A DNA stretch of 64,000 bases, taken from contig DASXVN010000017.1 of assembly GCA_036504235.1 (NCBI GenBank), positions 1 to 64,000 of the forward strand, written 5' to 3'. The notes beneath the pieces were generated by a model that did no database searches, was not told the origin of the DNA, and saw only the letters and a list, made by a program, of their open reading frames with translations. Of this stretch, positions 1 through 8,115 are shown one piece after another. Source of the DNA: Zipacnadum sp036504235 (GTDB lineage Bacteria > Armatimonadota > Zipacnadia > Zipacnadales > Zipacnadaceae). The translations under genes and the position numbers were made by a program. Numbering within the stretch: position 1 is the first letter of the stretch; each line of letters begins with the position of its first letter.

Positions 1-60
1 AACCCCCCCGCCCTACAGTACGGCAAACGGCACACCGGCAGGCGGCCGGTGCCACCGGCC
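1..60. repeat. Intergenic repeat, family D (partial)
   Basis: The segment has a GCCCTACAGTACGGCAAACG block followed by a GCACCGGC-type hairpin. Related blocks recur at about 10450-10490 and 15600-15675. It sits directly upstream of pheA and may be cut by the window edge. Confidence 0.55.
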
Positions 61-110
61 GTTAGCCCCCGCATTGCACCCCACCTCCCCTTTGTGCTAC
101 CATCGGCCCC

Positions 111-1166
111 ATGCACAACGAGCGGGAGCGAATTAACGACATTGACCGCCAGGTGGCCGACTTGCTGCAGGTGCGGGCCGCGCTGGCTCAGCAGATTGGG
201 GCGATTAAGGCCGACGCCGGCAAACCCGCCTGGGACCCGGCCCGCGAGGCTGAGGTGCTGCGGCAGATCACCGAGACCCCCGGACCCCTGGGGCGGCCGG
301 AGTTGCGCCGCGTCTTCACCGAGATCATCTCCGCCTGCCGGGCGCTGGAGCAGCCGCTGCGCGTCGCCTACCTGGGACCCGAGCAGACCTTCTCGCACCT
401 GGCCGCCCAGCGCAAATTCGGCGCGCACACCACCTTCCTCCCCGCGCCCAGCATCCCGGATATCTTCCGCTTGGTCGAGTCGGGGCAGGCCGATACCGGC
501 GTGGTGCCGGTCGAGAACTCCACCGGCGGCGTTATCCCCGAGACTCTGGACGCGCTACTCGACACCGGGCTGAAGATCTGCGCCGAGGCCCACCTGCCGG
601 TGCACCTGTCGCTGCTCGCCTCCGCGCCACTGGACGAGATCCAGACCCTGTACAGCATCCCGCCGCCGCTGGCCCAGTGCCGACAGTGGCTGCGCGAGCA
701 CCTGCCCAGCGTGGAGGTGAAGCTGGTCTCCAGCACCGGCGTGGCCGCCCAGGAAGCCGCCGCCGACCCCACCGGGGCGGCGCTGGCTCCCGAGGAGGCG
801 GGGATCGCGCTGGGGATTCCGGTGCTGGCCACCAACATTGAGGACCTGCCCGGCAACCGCACGCGCTTTTTCGTGATCGCCTGCGCCGAGTCGCGCCCCA
901 CGGGGCGGGACAAGACCTCCGTGGTCTTCTCCACGGCGCACAAGGCGGGGGCGCTGCTGGAGGCCATCGGGGCGCTGTCGCGACACGGGCTGAACCTGAC
1001 GCTGATTCAGTCGCGGCCCCTGCGCGGGCAGACGTGGCAGTACGTCTTCTTCGTGGATTTCGAGGGCCACCAGGAGGACGAAAAGGCGAAGGCGGCGCTA
1101 GCGGAGTTGCAGGAGCACTGCGCGCTGCTCAAGGTCCTGGGGTCGTATCCCGCCGAGCCGGAATAG
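111..1166 (+). CDS. pheA: Bifunctional chorismate mutase / prephenate dehydratase (P-protein)
   Basis: This enzyme converts chorismate to prephenate and then to phenylpyruvate in phenylalanine synthesis, in the cytoplasm. Residues 1-80 are an AroQ-type chorismate mutase helix bundle, with the expected basic and acidic residues around R22, K33, D42, R45 and E46. The prephenate dehydratase domain starts at VAYLGPEQTFSH (about 85-96) and continues through VVPVENSTGG and GNRTRFFVIA. A C-terminal ACT domain (about 270-345, containing GLNLTLIQSRP) is the phenylalanine-sensing module in this family. The 351-aa length is normal for a P-protein. The stop lies 6 bp from the convergent stop of the lipoprotein gene. 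Confidence 0.95.
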   Translation: MHNERERINDIDRQVADLLQVRAALAQQIGAIKADAGKPAWDPAREAEVLRQITETPGPLGRPELRRVFTEIISACRALEQPLRVAYLGPEQTFSHLAAQRKFGAHTTFLPAPSIPDIFRLVESGQADTGVVPVENSTGGVIPETLDALLDTGLKICAEAHLPVHLSLLASAPLDEIQTLYSIPPPLAQCRQWLREHLPSVEVKLVSSTGVAAQEAAADPTGAALAPEEAGIALGIPVLATNIEDLPGNRTRFFVIACAESRPTGRDKTSVVFSTAHKAGALLEAIGALSRHGLNLTLIQSRPLRGQTWQYVFFVDFEGHQEDEKAKAALAELQEHCALLKVLGSYPAEPE

Positions 1167-1172
1167 GGCCGG

Positions 1173-1541
1173 CTAGCGGTGGCGAGGTAGCTCGGAACTG
1201 AGCTGAACGGTGAGTATCCCGCCGTGGCTGGTCACGTTGAGAGCGAAAACCCGCGGCTCGCCCGGGCGCAGGTCCGTGACCAGGACCATGTTCTCGCCGC
1301 GGTTGGCCCCGCCCGCGCCGATCAAGGCCGCATGAATCTCGACCTCGCGCACCGGCTGGGCTCCCCGGTTGATGACTTCCCCCACCACGCGGACCGTCTG
1401 ATGCTTCTCGTCCACGTTCCACATCTGCCGGGTGAACTCCAGGGCCGGGGCGGCGGGCGGCTGCGCGCGTCCGCAGCCGGTCAGCAAGCCGGCCACGACC
1501 GCTCCCCACAGCGGCGCGCACCACAAGCGGCGGCGGCTCAC
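1173..1541 (-). CDS. Small lipoprotein with FxLyD-like beta domain
   Basis: The reading frame is open further upstream, but the best start is the GTG at 1541. It overlaps the tatD stop (GTGA) and gives a typical lipoprotein signal: VSRRRLW, then a hydrophobic stretch, then LLTGC as lipobox. The mature part, about 100 aa, has the alternating pattern TVRVVGEVINRGAQPVREVE, like the FxLyD/transglutaminase-adjacent beta-sandwich domains found in exported bacterial proteins. It is translationally coupled to tatD. Function is unknown; it is probably membrane-tethered outside the cytoplasmic membrane. Confidence 0.7.
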   Translation of the reverse strand: MSRRRLWCAPLWGAVVAGLLTGCGRAQPPAAPALEFTRQMWNVDEKHQTVRVVGEVINRGAQPVREVEIHAALIGAGGANRGENMVLVTDLRPGEPRVFALNVTSHGGILTVQLSSELPRHR

Positions 1542-2317
1542 GCGTCGCCCTCCGGAGGCAGTCGAAAGACCCGCCGGGTGTTCTCCACGGTCTGCTCCTC
1601 GATCCGCGGCAGCGGCTCGCCGCGCACCTCCGCCACGCACACCGCGATCTCCGGCAGGTAGCTCGGCTCATTGCGGCGGCCCCGGTGCGACTGGGGCGCC
1701 AGCCAGGGGCAGTCGGTCTCCAGCAGCAGCCGCTTGCCCGGATAGACGGCCACGATGTCGCGCAGGAGCTGATTCTTGGGGTAGCTGATCGGCCCGGTGA
1801 CGCCCAGGTAGTAGTCGCGCTCCCGGCACTCGCGGGCGAATTCCTGGTCTCCGGAGAAGCAATGCATGATGACGGGCACCTCCGGCGGCACGATCTCGGC
1901 GAGAATCTCCAGGGTGTCGGCGTGCGCGTCGCGATTGTGGACGACCAGCGGCAGATTGGCCGCTACCGCCGCCTGGGCCAGCCCGCGGAAGGCGACCCGC
2001 TGGGCGTCGCGGGGCGCGAGGTCGCGGTAGTAGTCCAGCCCCGTCTCCCCCACCGCCACCACGCCGGGACAGGCCATCAGCCGCTGCAACTCGCGGAGCA
2101 GATCGTCGCTGTACTCCAGCGCGGAATGCGGATGCAGACCGATAGTGGCATACAGGCCGTCGAACTCCTCGGCCAACTGCAGGGCGTCGCGACTCGAGGC
2201 GAGATCGTAGCCTACGTTGACGATAGTGTTCACACCGGCGGCGCGGGCGCGGGCTACGGCCCCGGGGAGATCATCGGCAAAATCCGAATGGTTGAGGTGC
2301 GCGTGAGTATCAATCAT
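1538..2317 (-). CDS. tatD: TatD family metal-dependent DNase
   Basis: This is a TIM-barrel metal-dependent hydrolase of the TatD/YcfH family (3'-5' exonuclease or DNA repair and quality-control nuclease). The start at 2317 gives MIDTHAHLNHSDF, with the HxH metal site right at the N terminus as is usual. Upstream in-frame codons only add a non-conserved leader. Other family landmarks are GETGLDYYRD, PLVVHNRDAHAD, VIMHCFSG and LLETDCPWLAPQSHRGRRNEP. The 259-aa length is standard. It lies in the gspF-to-lipoprotein gene run and overlaps the lipoprotein start by 4 bp. Confidence 0.92.
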   Translation of the reverse strand: MIDTHAHLNHSDFADDLPGAVARARAAGVNTIVNVGYDLASSRDALQLAEEFDGLYATIGLHPHSALEYSDDLLRELQRLMACPGVVAVGETGLDYYRDLAPRDAQRVAFRGLAQAAVAANLPLVVHNRDAHADTLEILAEIVPPEVPVIMHCFSGDQEFARECRERDYYLGVTGPISYPKNQLLRDIVAVYPGKRLLLETDCPWLAPQSHRGRRNEPSYLPEIAVCVAEVRGEPLPRIEEQTVENTRRVFRLPPEGDA

Positions 2318-2339
2318 AGGTAAAACGCGGCGGTCCTGC

Positions 2340-2630
2340 TCAGAACCGGCTGCGGCGACGATCGGAGCGCGCGCGGTCGTCGTCATAGCTGCGGGTGCGG
2401 CTGCCGGCGGCGCGGCGGAGTTCCGGGCGGGCCTGCGCCTTGGCTTCCTGCTCCGAGCGGGGACGCCGCTGGACGGCGAGCACCGCGAGCAGGATCATGA
2501 TCATCACCAGGCAGCTCTCGGTCAGACTCATGGTCTGATACAGACCCAGCCCCCTGGTGACCGACTGCAGGAGCACCGTGCCGGGGAAAAATAGCAGCAG
2601 ACCCAGAACCGCTCCCCAGAATGTGCGCAT
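2340..2630 (-). CDS. Small two-helix membrane protein, hypothetical
   Basis: The chosen ATG at 2630 has a strong Shine-Dalgarno (GGAGGG, 7 nt away) and yields MRTFWGAVLGLLLFFPG. The protein has about 96 aa: two hydrophobic segments (about 4-25 and 37-55), then a highly charged Arg/Asp-rich tail (about 56-96, RSYDDDRARSDRRRSRF). No family was recognised. It is in the same direction as and close to tatD, so it is probably cotranscribed. Confidence 0.6.
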   Translation of the reverse strand: MRTFWGAVLGLLLFFPGTVLLQSVTRGLGLYQTMSLTESCLVMIMILLAVLAVQRRPRSEQEAKAQARPELRRAAGSRTRSYDDDRARSDRRRSRF

Positions 2631-2712
2631 AGAGTCACCCTCCTTCAATATGCAGTTCCGTCCGGAACTGCGTGCTGCGAGGCCGTTGTCCGGCGGTACG
2701 GTGCGGCGGGCG

Positions 2713-3900
2713 CTACTCTTTGGCCCAGAGCAGGCGCATCAGAGCTTTCGCCACCAGGGTCTTGCCCACCTCGGTGAGGCGGTTGCCGGCGGCAAAGCAA
2801 ATGGTCGGGTCGGGCGCGGCCCCCAGCGTCGCGCCGCAGCGCAGCAGCGGCAGGCCAAGCTGCGCGGCCGACTGCTCCTCGCCCAGGGCCAGCGGCAACA
2901 CCGAGGCGGCGCCTTTCCCGGTGGAATCCCAGAGCGGCGGCGGCGTGACCGCCACCAGCAGCGCGGGGACCTGCTGAGTAAGCTTGTCGGCCAGCGCCTG
3001 CCACTGGTTGCGGAAGGTCACCGGATCGCCTCCGGCCAGCGCGGCGTCCCGGCCATAGGCCAGCAGCACCACGTCCGGGGTCTCCGTACCGGAGATGGTG
3101 GCCAGGTGCGTCACGCCGTCCGCGGGAGTCTGCCCGGCGGCGGCGAGGTTCAGCACTTCCACCTGCCCGGCGCCCAACTCGGCTTCCAGCAGCCCGCCCA
3201 GCGTCTCGGGCCAGGGGCGGGGGTCCGGGGCGCTCTCGGCGGCGAAACTGTCGCCCAGCACCGCCACCCGCAGTTTGCCGGGCTCGCCCAGCCGGTAGCG
3301 CCGGAACAGGCCTAGCGCCGCGGTGCCGACCGTCGCCGGCTGCTGCCGGGCCAGGCGCAGTTCCTCGCGGCCACTGGCCACGCGCCCCTCGGCGGGGAGG
3401 TCGCCAAAGACCTGCAACTCGCGCAGGAACAGGCAGTTGGCCCCCTGCTCGCCGGTGCCCCAGCTATCGAAAAAAGTGACGCGCACATACCGCGCCTGCC
3501 GCGCCGCGAAGCTGTGCACCAGGGTCTGGGTGGTGTCCGCCGGGAAGTAATACTCCCGCAACTGCTCGAAGTTCTTCGCGTCCGCGGAGATGGCCAGGGC
3601 CACGTGCTTGGTGTTGCCGTTCTTGCTGCTCATCACCACGATCTTGCTGACCGCGCAGACCGCGCCGAGGTCCACGATGACCTGCTTGGGGAACGCTCCG
3701 GAGTTGCTGGTGGCGAAGCAGCCGGGGGCGTCGTCCGAGTCGGTGACCCCGTCGGTTAGCCCCGTCCAGCCTCCCAGGAGCAACTCGCTGGAGACATAGG
3801 GGCGCTGCAGGGCGAGGTTCTCCGCGGCGCAGACCAGACTCGGCGCGACGAGCAGGGCGCAGAGCAAGATCAGCAGGCGGCTATTTCGTTCGCATCTCAT
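2713..3900 (-). CDS. Secreted discoidin (F5/8 type C) plus SGNH-like protein
   Basis: A signal peptide (about 1-25, ending VCAA) leads into a discoidin-type carbohydrate-binding domain (about 27-167, ENLALQRPYVSS ... ARYVRVTFFDSWG). A SGNH/GDSL-like domain follows (about 208-390), with block I LGDSFAAE (Ser218). The rest of the catalytic set is poor: block III reads AYGRDAAL rather than GxND, and the C-terminal DxxH is replaced by a stretch reading DPTICFAAGNRLTEVGK. The domain may therefore be a catalytically weak or inactive relative. ATG 3900 has AGGAG upstream, and the gene lies 30 bp behind nadC. Confidence 0.7.
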   Translation of the reverse strand: MRCERNSRLLILLCALLVAPSLVCAAENLALQRPYVSSELLLGGWTGLTDGVTDSDDAPGCFATSNSGAFPKQVIVDLGAVCAVSKIVVMSSKNGNTKHVALAISADAKNFEQLREYYFPADTTQTLVHSFAARQARYVRVTFFDSWGTGEQGANCLFLRELQVFGDLPAEGRVASGREELRLARQQPATVGTAALGLFRRYRLGEPGKLRVAVLGDSFAAESAPDPRPWPETLGGLLEAELGAGQVEVLNLAAAGQTPADGVTHLATISGTETPDVVLLAYGRDAALAGGDPVTFRNQWQALADKLTQQVPALLVAVTPPPLWDSTGKGAASVLPLALGEEQSAAQLGLPLLRCGATLGAAPDPTICFAAGNRLTEVGKTLVAKALMRLLWAKE

Positions 3901-3930
3901 ACGCTCGCTCCTGTGCCCGCCAGAATCACG

Positions 3931-4779
3931 CTACTGCCCGACGCTCTCCAGCTCCAGGCTGAGGTCCAGCGAGGGCGCCGAATGGGTCAGCCGGCCGACC
4001 GAGATCAGATCCACGCCGGTCGCGGCGATGGCCGCGACCGTCTCCAGATTCACGCCACCGGAGGCCTCCAGCAGCGCCCGGCCCTGCGTCACGCGAACGG
4101 CTTCCGCCATCTCCGCGACGGTCATGTTGTCGAGGAGCACGACCTCCGCCCCGCCGGCCAGCGCCTCGCGGAGTCCGGCGAGGTCGGCGACCTCCACCTC
4201 TACCTTGAGCAGATGGTGAGCGCCGGCCCGCGCGGCCTGCACCGCGGCGGTGACTCCGCCCGCGGCGGCCAAATGATTGTCCTTGATCAGCACCCCGTCG
4301 GCCAGGCCAAAGCGGTGATTGCGGCCGCCCCCGGCGCGCACCGCCGCTTTCTCCAGCAGGCGGAGACCAGGAGTGGTCTTGCGCGTGTCCACGATCGTCG
4401 CGCCGGTGCCCGCCACGGCCTCCACATAGGCGCGGGTGAGCGTGGCGATGCCGGAAAGATGTTGCAGGAAATTGAGCGCCGTGCGCTCCGCGGTCAGCAA
4501 TTCGCGCACGGGACCGGTGACGGTGGCGAGGCGCTGACCCGGCGTGAACCGATCGCCCTCCGCCGCCTCCCAGCGGCAGACGAGGTCGGGACTGACCTGG
4601 CGAAAGACCTCAGCGGCGGCCGCGACGCCCGCCAGCACGCCGGGGGCCCGAGCCTCAATCACCGCGACGCCTTGCAGCTCCGCCGGCACGCAGGCCTGGG
4701 AGGTCACGTCGCCGGCGCCGAGGTCTTCCTCGAGGGCGCGGCGTACCAGGTCCTCCAGCCCTAGATGCGGTTCACTCAT
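3931..4779 (-). CDS. nadC: Nicotinate-nucleotide pyrophosphorylase (quinolinate phosphoribosyltransferase)
   Basis: NadC makes nicotinate mononucleotide from quinolinate and PRPP in de novo NAD synthesis. The family signatures are clear: EEDLGAGDVTSQA near the N terminus, NFLQHLSGIAT, VDTRKTTPGLRLLEK, GGGRNHRFGLADGVLIKDNH, and ASGGVNLETVAAIAATGVD near the C terminus. The length is 282 aa, as usual. ATG 4779 overlaps the panD stop by 4 bp (ATGA), so panC-panD-nadC read as one translationally linked cofactor unit. Confidence 0.95.
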   Translation of the reverse strand: MSEPHLGLEDLVRRALEEDLGAGDVTSQACVPAELQGVAVIEARAPGVLAGVAAAAEVFRQVSPDLVCRWEAAEGDRFTPGQRLATVTGPVRELLTAERTALNFLQHLSGIATLTRAYVEAVAGTGATIVDTRKTTPGLRLLEKAAVRAGGGRNHRFGLADGVLIKDNHLAAAGGVTAAVQAARAGAHHLLKVEVEVADLAGLREALAGGAEVVLLDNMTVAEMAEAVRVTQGRALLEASGGVNLETVAAIAATGVDLISVGRLTHSAPSLDLSLELESVGQ

Positions 4780-5135
4780 GGTCGGGTCTCGATGATGGAG
4801 TTACCGGGGCCGAGCGCGACGAAATAGGGCTGCACCTGCGCGGCCTGATCGTCCTCCACCCAGCCGAAAGCCAGGATGTGGATGCGGTCGCCGACCAACC
4901 CGCGGCGCGCCGCCGGCCCGTTAAGGCATACGACCCCGCTGCCCGGCTCGCCCACGATGACGTAAGTCTCGAAACGGTCCCCGTTGTTGAGGTTGACGAT
5001 CAGGACGTTCTCTCCGGGCAGCAGACCGGCCGCGTCCACGATGGAGGCGTCGAGGGTGATGGAGCCCTCGTATTCCAGTTCGGCCTGGGTGATAACGGCG
5101 TTCTGGATCTTGGAGCGGAGCATATTCCGCAACAT
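4776..5135 (-). CDS. panD: Aspartate 1-decarboxylase
   Basis: PanD forms beta-alanine for pantothenate by a pyruvoyl-dependent reaction. The proenzyme self-cleaves between Gly24 and Ser25, seen here as YEGSITLD at the canonical position. MLRNMLRSKIQNAVIT at the start and GDRIHILAF near the end are typical, and 119 aa is normal. The ATG at 5135 is preceded by AAGGAA. It lies 10 bp downstream of panC and overlaps nadC. Confidence 0.95.
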   Translation of the reverse strand: MLRNMLRSKIQNAVITQAELEYEGSITLDASIVDAAGLLPGENVLIVNLNNGDRFETYVIVGEPGSGVVCLNGPAARRGLVGDRIHILAFGWVEDDQAAQVQPYFVALGPGNSIIETRP

Positions 5136-5145
5136 GGCGATTCCT

Positions 5146-5985
5146 TCAATCTACGATGAGGTTATCAATCAGCCGCGTCTCGCCCAGATGAGCGGCGGCC
5201 AGCAGCACGGCAGGCCGGACCGGCCCCGACTGGGGCTCCAGCGTCGCGGGATCGGCCGCCACCAGGTATTGTACACGAAACAGCGACTCGGAGGCCAGTG
5301 CCTTCCGGGCGCAGTGGACCGCGTCTTCCCCGCTGCCCCCGGTGCGGAGCACCTCCGCGCCGGCCTGCAGTGCCTGATAGAGCCGCGGCGCGGCCTGCCG
5401 CTGCTCGGGGCTGAGGTAGCGATTGCGCGAGCTGAGCGCCAGTCCGTCGGCCTCGCGCAGCGTGGGGCAGCCCACGACGCGCACCGGCAGGTCCAGATCA
5501 GCGGCCATCCGCCGCACCACCAGGAGTTGCTGGTAGTCTTTCTGCCCGAAATACGCATCGTCCGGCTGCACAATGCTGAACAGCTTGGCGACCACGGTAG
5601 CCACGCCGTTGAAGTGCCCCGGCCGGAACCTGCCCTCCAGCTGGTCTGTGATCCCCGCCACGACGATCTCCGAGGAGAATCCCGGCGGGTACATTTCCTC
5701 CGCGGAGGGCGCGAAAATCAGGTCCACCCCCGCCTCCCGGCAGAGCACCGCGTCCGCCTCCAGGGTGCGCGGGTACTGGGCGAAGTCCTCCTGGGGGCCA
5801 AACTGGGTGGGATTCACGAAGATGCTGACCACGACCAGTCCGTCCCGCGCCCGGGCCTCACGAATCAGGGACAAGTGCCCCTGGTGCAGCGCCCCCATGG
5901 TGGCGACAAAGCCGACCCCCAACCGCCCCATCCGGGCGGAGGCCACGGCGCTACGAATTCCGGCGATAGTGTGAACTAGCTGCAT
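5146..5985 (-). CDS. panC: Pantothenate synthetase
   Basis: PanC joins pantoate and beta-alanine using ATP. The nucleotidyltransferase signature HxGH is in VATMGALHQGHLSLIREAR. Other family blocks are VSIFVNPTQFGPQEDF, YPRTLEAD, GRFRPGHFNGVATVVAKLF, FGQKDYQQLLVVRRM, and the KMSKS-like SSRNRYLSPEQ. The length is 279 aa. A GGAG lies upstream of ATG 5985. panB is not in the window. Confidence 0.95.
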   Translation of the reverse strand: MQLVHTIAGIRSAVASARMGRLGVGFVATMGALHQGHLSLIREARARDGLVVVSIFVNPTQFGPQEDFAQYPRTLEADAVLCREAGVDLIFAPSAEEMYPPGFSSEIVVAGITDQLEGRFRPGHFNGVATVVAKLFSIVQPDDAYFGQKDYQQLLVVRRMAADLDLPVRVVGCPTLREADGLALSSRNRYLSPEQRQAAPRLYQALQAGAEVLRTGGSGEDAVHCARKALASESLFRVQYLVAADPATLEPQSGPVRPAVLLAAAHLGETRLIDNLIVD

Positions 5986-6027
5986 ATTTGGCTCCGATCA
6001 ATTATTGGATACGCCCGCGGCGAACGG

Positions 6028-6066
6028 CGGCGTCTGCGCCGCCGGGGGTGGGTCCGCCGTTGAGAA
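6028..6066. repeat. Family B repeat, solo half-copy
   Basis: The text matches, in reverse, the ACGGCGGACCCACCCCCGGCGG module seen at 37650 and 38163. Here only one arm is present, in the 84-bp gap between the TPR membrane gene and panC. Confidence 0.5.
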
Positions 6067-6069
6067 CCT

Positions 6070-6909
6070 TCACGCCTGCCACCACTCGCGCGGGCTGGCG
6101 ATACTCCCGGAGGCCCAGCCGAGCAGCGCGCCCTCCCACAGGAGATTCAGCCCCAGCCACCAGAACAGCACTCCGCCGCCCAGGCCGACGCCGATTACCA
6201 AGCCCAGAAGCGCCAGGGACGCTAGCATCAGCCCCATGGTCAGCGAGTAATCGCCGCGGACATAGCAGGCCCACAGGTAGATCGCCACGCCCATCCAGGC
6301 GCTGCCCACCCCGGCGACCAGCAGGTAGAGCCACAGCGGCACGTTCTCGCCCGGGCCCAGCTCGGATAGCTCCTGGTCGAAGGTCCGAATCAGCCCGGAA
6401 GCGGACAGAGCGCTGCTCGCGAGGAAGCCGGCGACGAAAATCAGGACCAGTTGCAGCGGGTTGGCGCCGAACCAATCGGCGACCGGCGGGGCCCAGTGGA
6501 CGTAGACCGCGGCCGTCAGCGCCACCGCCAGACCGCCGATCACCACCAGCCAGAACACCGGCGGCGGCGGGGCGACCCAGACGTGGTGCGACCCCTCCTG
6601 CCAGGCGGCCTCCCCCAGGCCCGCCGGCAGCGGCAGCGCCTCCGCGGCCCGGCGCAGCAGGTCCTCCGCCATCTTCGGCTGGCCCTCGTAGCGGTAGATA
6701 TCGGCCAGCAGCGTGTAGATCTCGCGCCCTTCCCAGCCCCGGTCCAGGAGGTCGGCGCACGCCAGCTTGGCCTGCTCCAGCTCTCCGGAGCGGAACTGGT
6801 CGCGGGCCTCGTTCAACACCCGGCGCGCCACCGCGGCCTGCCCCGGCTCCCGCGAGGGGGCCGGAAGGTAGGGACCCTGCTCCGGTTGGGGAGGGGGAGT
6901 GTCCTTCAC
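6070..6909 (-). CDS. Membrane protein with N-terminal TPR-like repeat
   Basis: Residues about 25-90 form a helical repeat with TPR character (ARDQFRSGELEQAKLACADLLDRG ... YRYEGQPKMAEDLLRRAAE). They are followed by four to five hydrophobic segments (about 118-140, 152-172, 190-212 and 222-262). The start is a GTG at 6909, 11 bp after the gspF stop; the ribosome site is weak, so the exact start is uncertain. Its position directly behind a pilus-assembly gene suggests a role at the membrane, but no function can be assigned. Confidence 0.65.
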   Translation of the reverse strand: MKDTPPPQPEQGPYLPAPSREPGQAAVARRVLNEARDQFRSGELEQAKLACADLLDRGWEGREIYTLLADIYRYEGQPKMAEDLLRRAAEALPLPAGLGEAAWQEGSHHVWVAPPPPVFWLVVIGGLAVALTAAVYVHWAPPVADWFGANPLQLVLIFVAGFLASSALSASGLIRTFDQELSELGPGENVPLWLYLLVAGVGSAWMGVAIYLWACYVRGDYSLTMGLMLASLALLGLVIGVGLGGGVLFWWLGLNLLWEGALLGWASGSIASPREWWQA

Positions 6910-6920
6910 AGGGAGGTCCG

Positions 6921-7937
6921 CTATTGGCTCTCGAAGATGGCGTTGAAATAGCCGCTATAGGCCTGCACCATCATGATCGCGACGACGATCCCGGCGATAA
7001 TGGTGGCGATGGGCACGATTAGCGTGGTCATCCGCTTCAGACTGCTGGCGGAGGCTTCGTCAAAGTGGTCGGCCACCCGGGCCATCATGACGTCAATGTT
7101 GCCGGTAGTCTCGCCGGTGTGCAGCATCTGCAGCGCCATATTGTCCATGTGCGGGATGGTGCGCATTACCTCGTAGACGCCCTTGCCGCCCTCGAGCTGC
7201 GCCACCGCGGCTTTCATCGGGTCGCGGAGCGCCGCGTTGCCGGTGAGGTCCGCCGCCAGGCCCACGGCCCGGGGCAGCGACACCCCCGCCTCATACATCG
7301 CGGCCAGTGCCCGGCTGAACTTCGCCAGCGCGATGCGCCGCACCACCGGCCCCATCACCGGCAGGGTCAGCTTGAGCGTATCCACGCCGCGCCGGAGTTC
7401 TCGACTGTTGGCCAGCAGGTGCCGAATAACGTAGTACACGGCGATCACCACCACCGCCAGCGCCGCCAGCCCCAGGAAGCCCTTGAGCATCACCAGAATC
7501 GCCGCCAGCATACTGCCGCCGGGGCCGAAGTACGCCAGCAGCCCCTTCAGGACGGTGGGGAAGAGAATGATGAAGGCGAACACGATCTTGGGGTAAAAAG
7601 TCTCGCGGCTGATGGTCTGGCGCAGCGCGTACTCGGCCTCCAGGTAGGTCGCGATCTGGCCCAGCAGCCGGTCCAGGTGGCCGGACTGCTCCCCGGCCCG
7701 CACCATCGCGATCTCCACCGCGCTAAAGACGTCCGGGTACAGCTCCATGGTGTCACTGAAGGGCGTGCCGCGCCGGGCCTTGTCCGCCGCGTCAATCGCG
7801 GCCATGCGCAGCCGCCCGGGGGCCATCCGCTCGCGGATCGTCCCCAGCGATTCGCCAATCGTCATCCCGGCCTGCACCATAGTCGCCAGCTCACGGAAGA
7901 AGGTCGCTTTCTGTTCAACGGAAGTCATCTTGAGCAT
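6921..7937 (-). CDS. Type II secretion / type IV pilus inner-membrane protein (GspF/PilC family)
   Basis: PilC/GspF proteins form the inner-membrane platform on which pilins or pseudopilins are assembled. Two T2SSF domains are visible: FFRELATMVQAGMTIGESL near the N terminus, and FSRALAAMYEAGVSLPRAVGLAADLTGNAALRD in the second half. Hydrophobic helices follow each, and a final helix is near the C terminus. The start at 7937 (MLKMTSVEQKATFF) is preferred over the longer frame, and a promoter lies just upstream. At 338 aa it is at the short end for the family. No GspE or GspD homologue is in the window, although four pseudopilins are (19755-23346). Confidence 0.85.
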   Translation of the reverse strand: MLKMTSVEQKATFFRELATMVQAGMTIGESLGTIRERMAPGRLRMAAIDAADKARRGTPFSDTMELYPDVFSAVEIAMVRAGEQSGHLDRLLGQIATYLEAEYALRQTISRETFYPKIVFAFIILFPTVLKGLLAYFGPGGSMLAAILVMLKGFLGLAALAVVVIAVYYVIRHLLANSRELRRGVDTLKLTLPVMGPVVRRIALAKFSRALAAMYEAGVSLPRAVGLAADLTGNAALRDPMKAAVAQLEGGKGVYEVMRTIPHMDNMALQMLHTGETTGNIDVMMARVADHFDEASASSLKRMTTLIVPIATIIAGIVVAIMMVQAYSGYFNAIFESQ

Positions 7938-7953
7938 AGGGGTTCTGGCGGCT

Positions 7954-7982
7954 ATGATAGCGCAGTCGGGGGCGAGGGGCAA
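7954..7982 (-). promoter_or_regulatory. Predicted sigma-70 promoter for the gspF-panCD-nadC run
   Basis: On the minus strand TTGCCC and TATCAT are separated by 17 nt. The -10 lies 17 nt upstream of the gspF ATG. Confidence 0.55.
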
Positions 7983-7987
7983 GCGGA

Positions 7988-8103
7988 GGGGGCCTCACCC
8001 CCGGCCCCTCTCCTGGCAGGAGAGGGGAGAACGACAACAACCAGATGCTTCCCGCCTTTATCCCCCCTCTCCTGCAAGGAGAGGGGGTTAGGGGGTGAGG
8101 CCG
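7988..8103. repeat. Family A repeat with terminal inverted repeats
   Basis: The ends read GGCCTCACCCCC and GGGGGTGAGGCC, an inverted pair. Each end is followed inward by a CCCCTCTCCTG...CAGGAGAGGGG-type palindrome. This gives a MITE/REPIN-like unit of about 115 bp. It lies between the carboxypeptidase-like gene and the gspF promoter. Confidence 0.7.
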
Positions 8104-8115
8104 GGCAACCGCGAC

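Noticed and set aside
7988..8103. CRISPR-like spaced palindromes
   Set aside because: The palindromes here and elsewhere are not regularly spaced direct repeats with unique spacers, and no cas gene is present.
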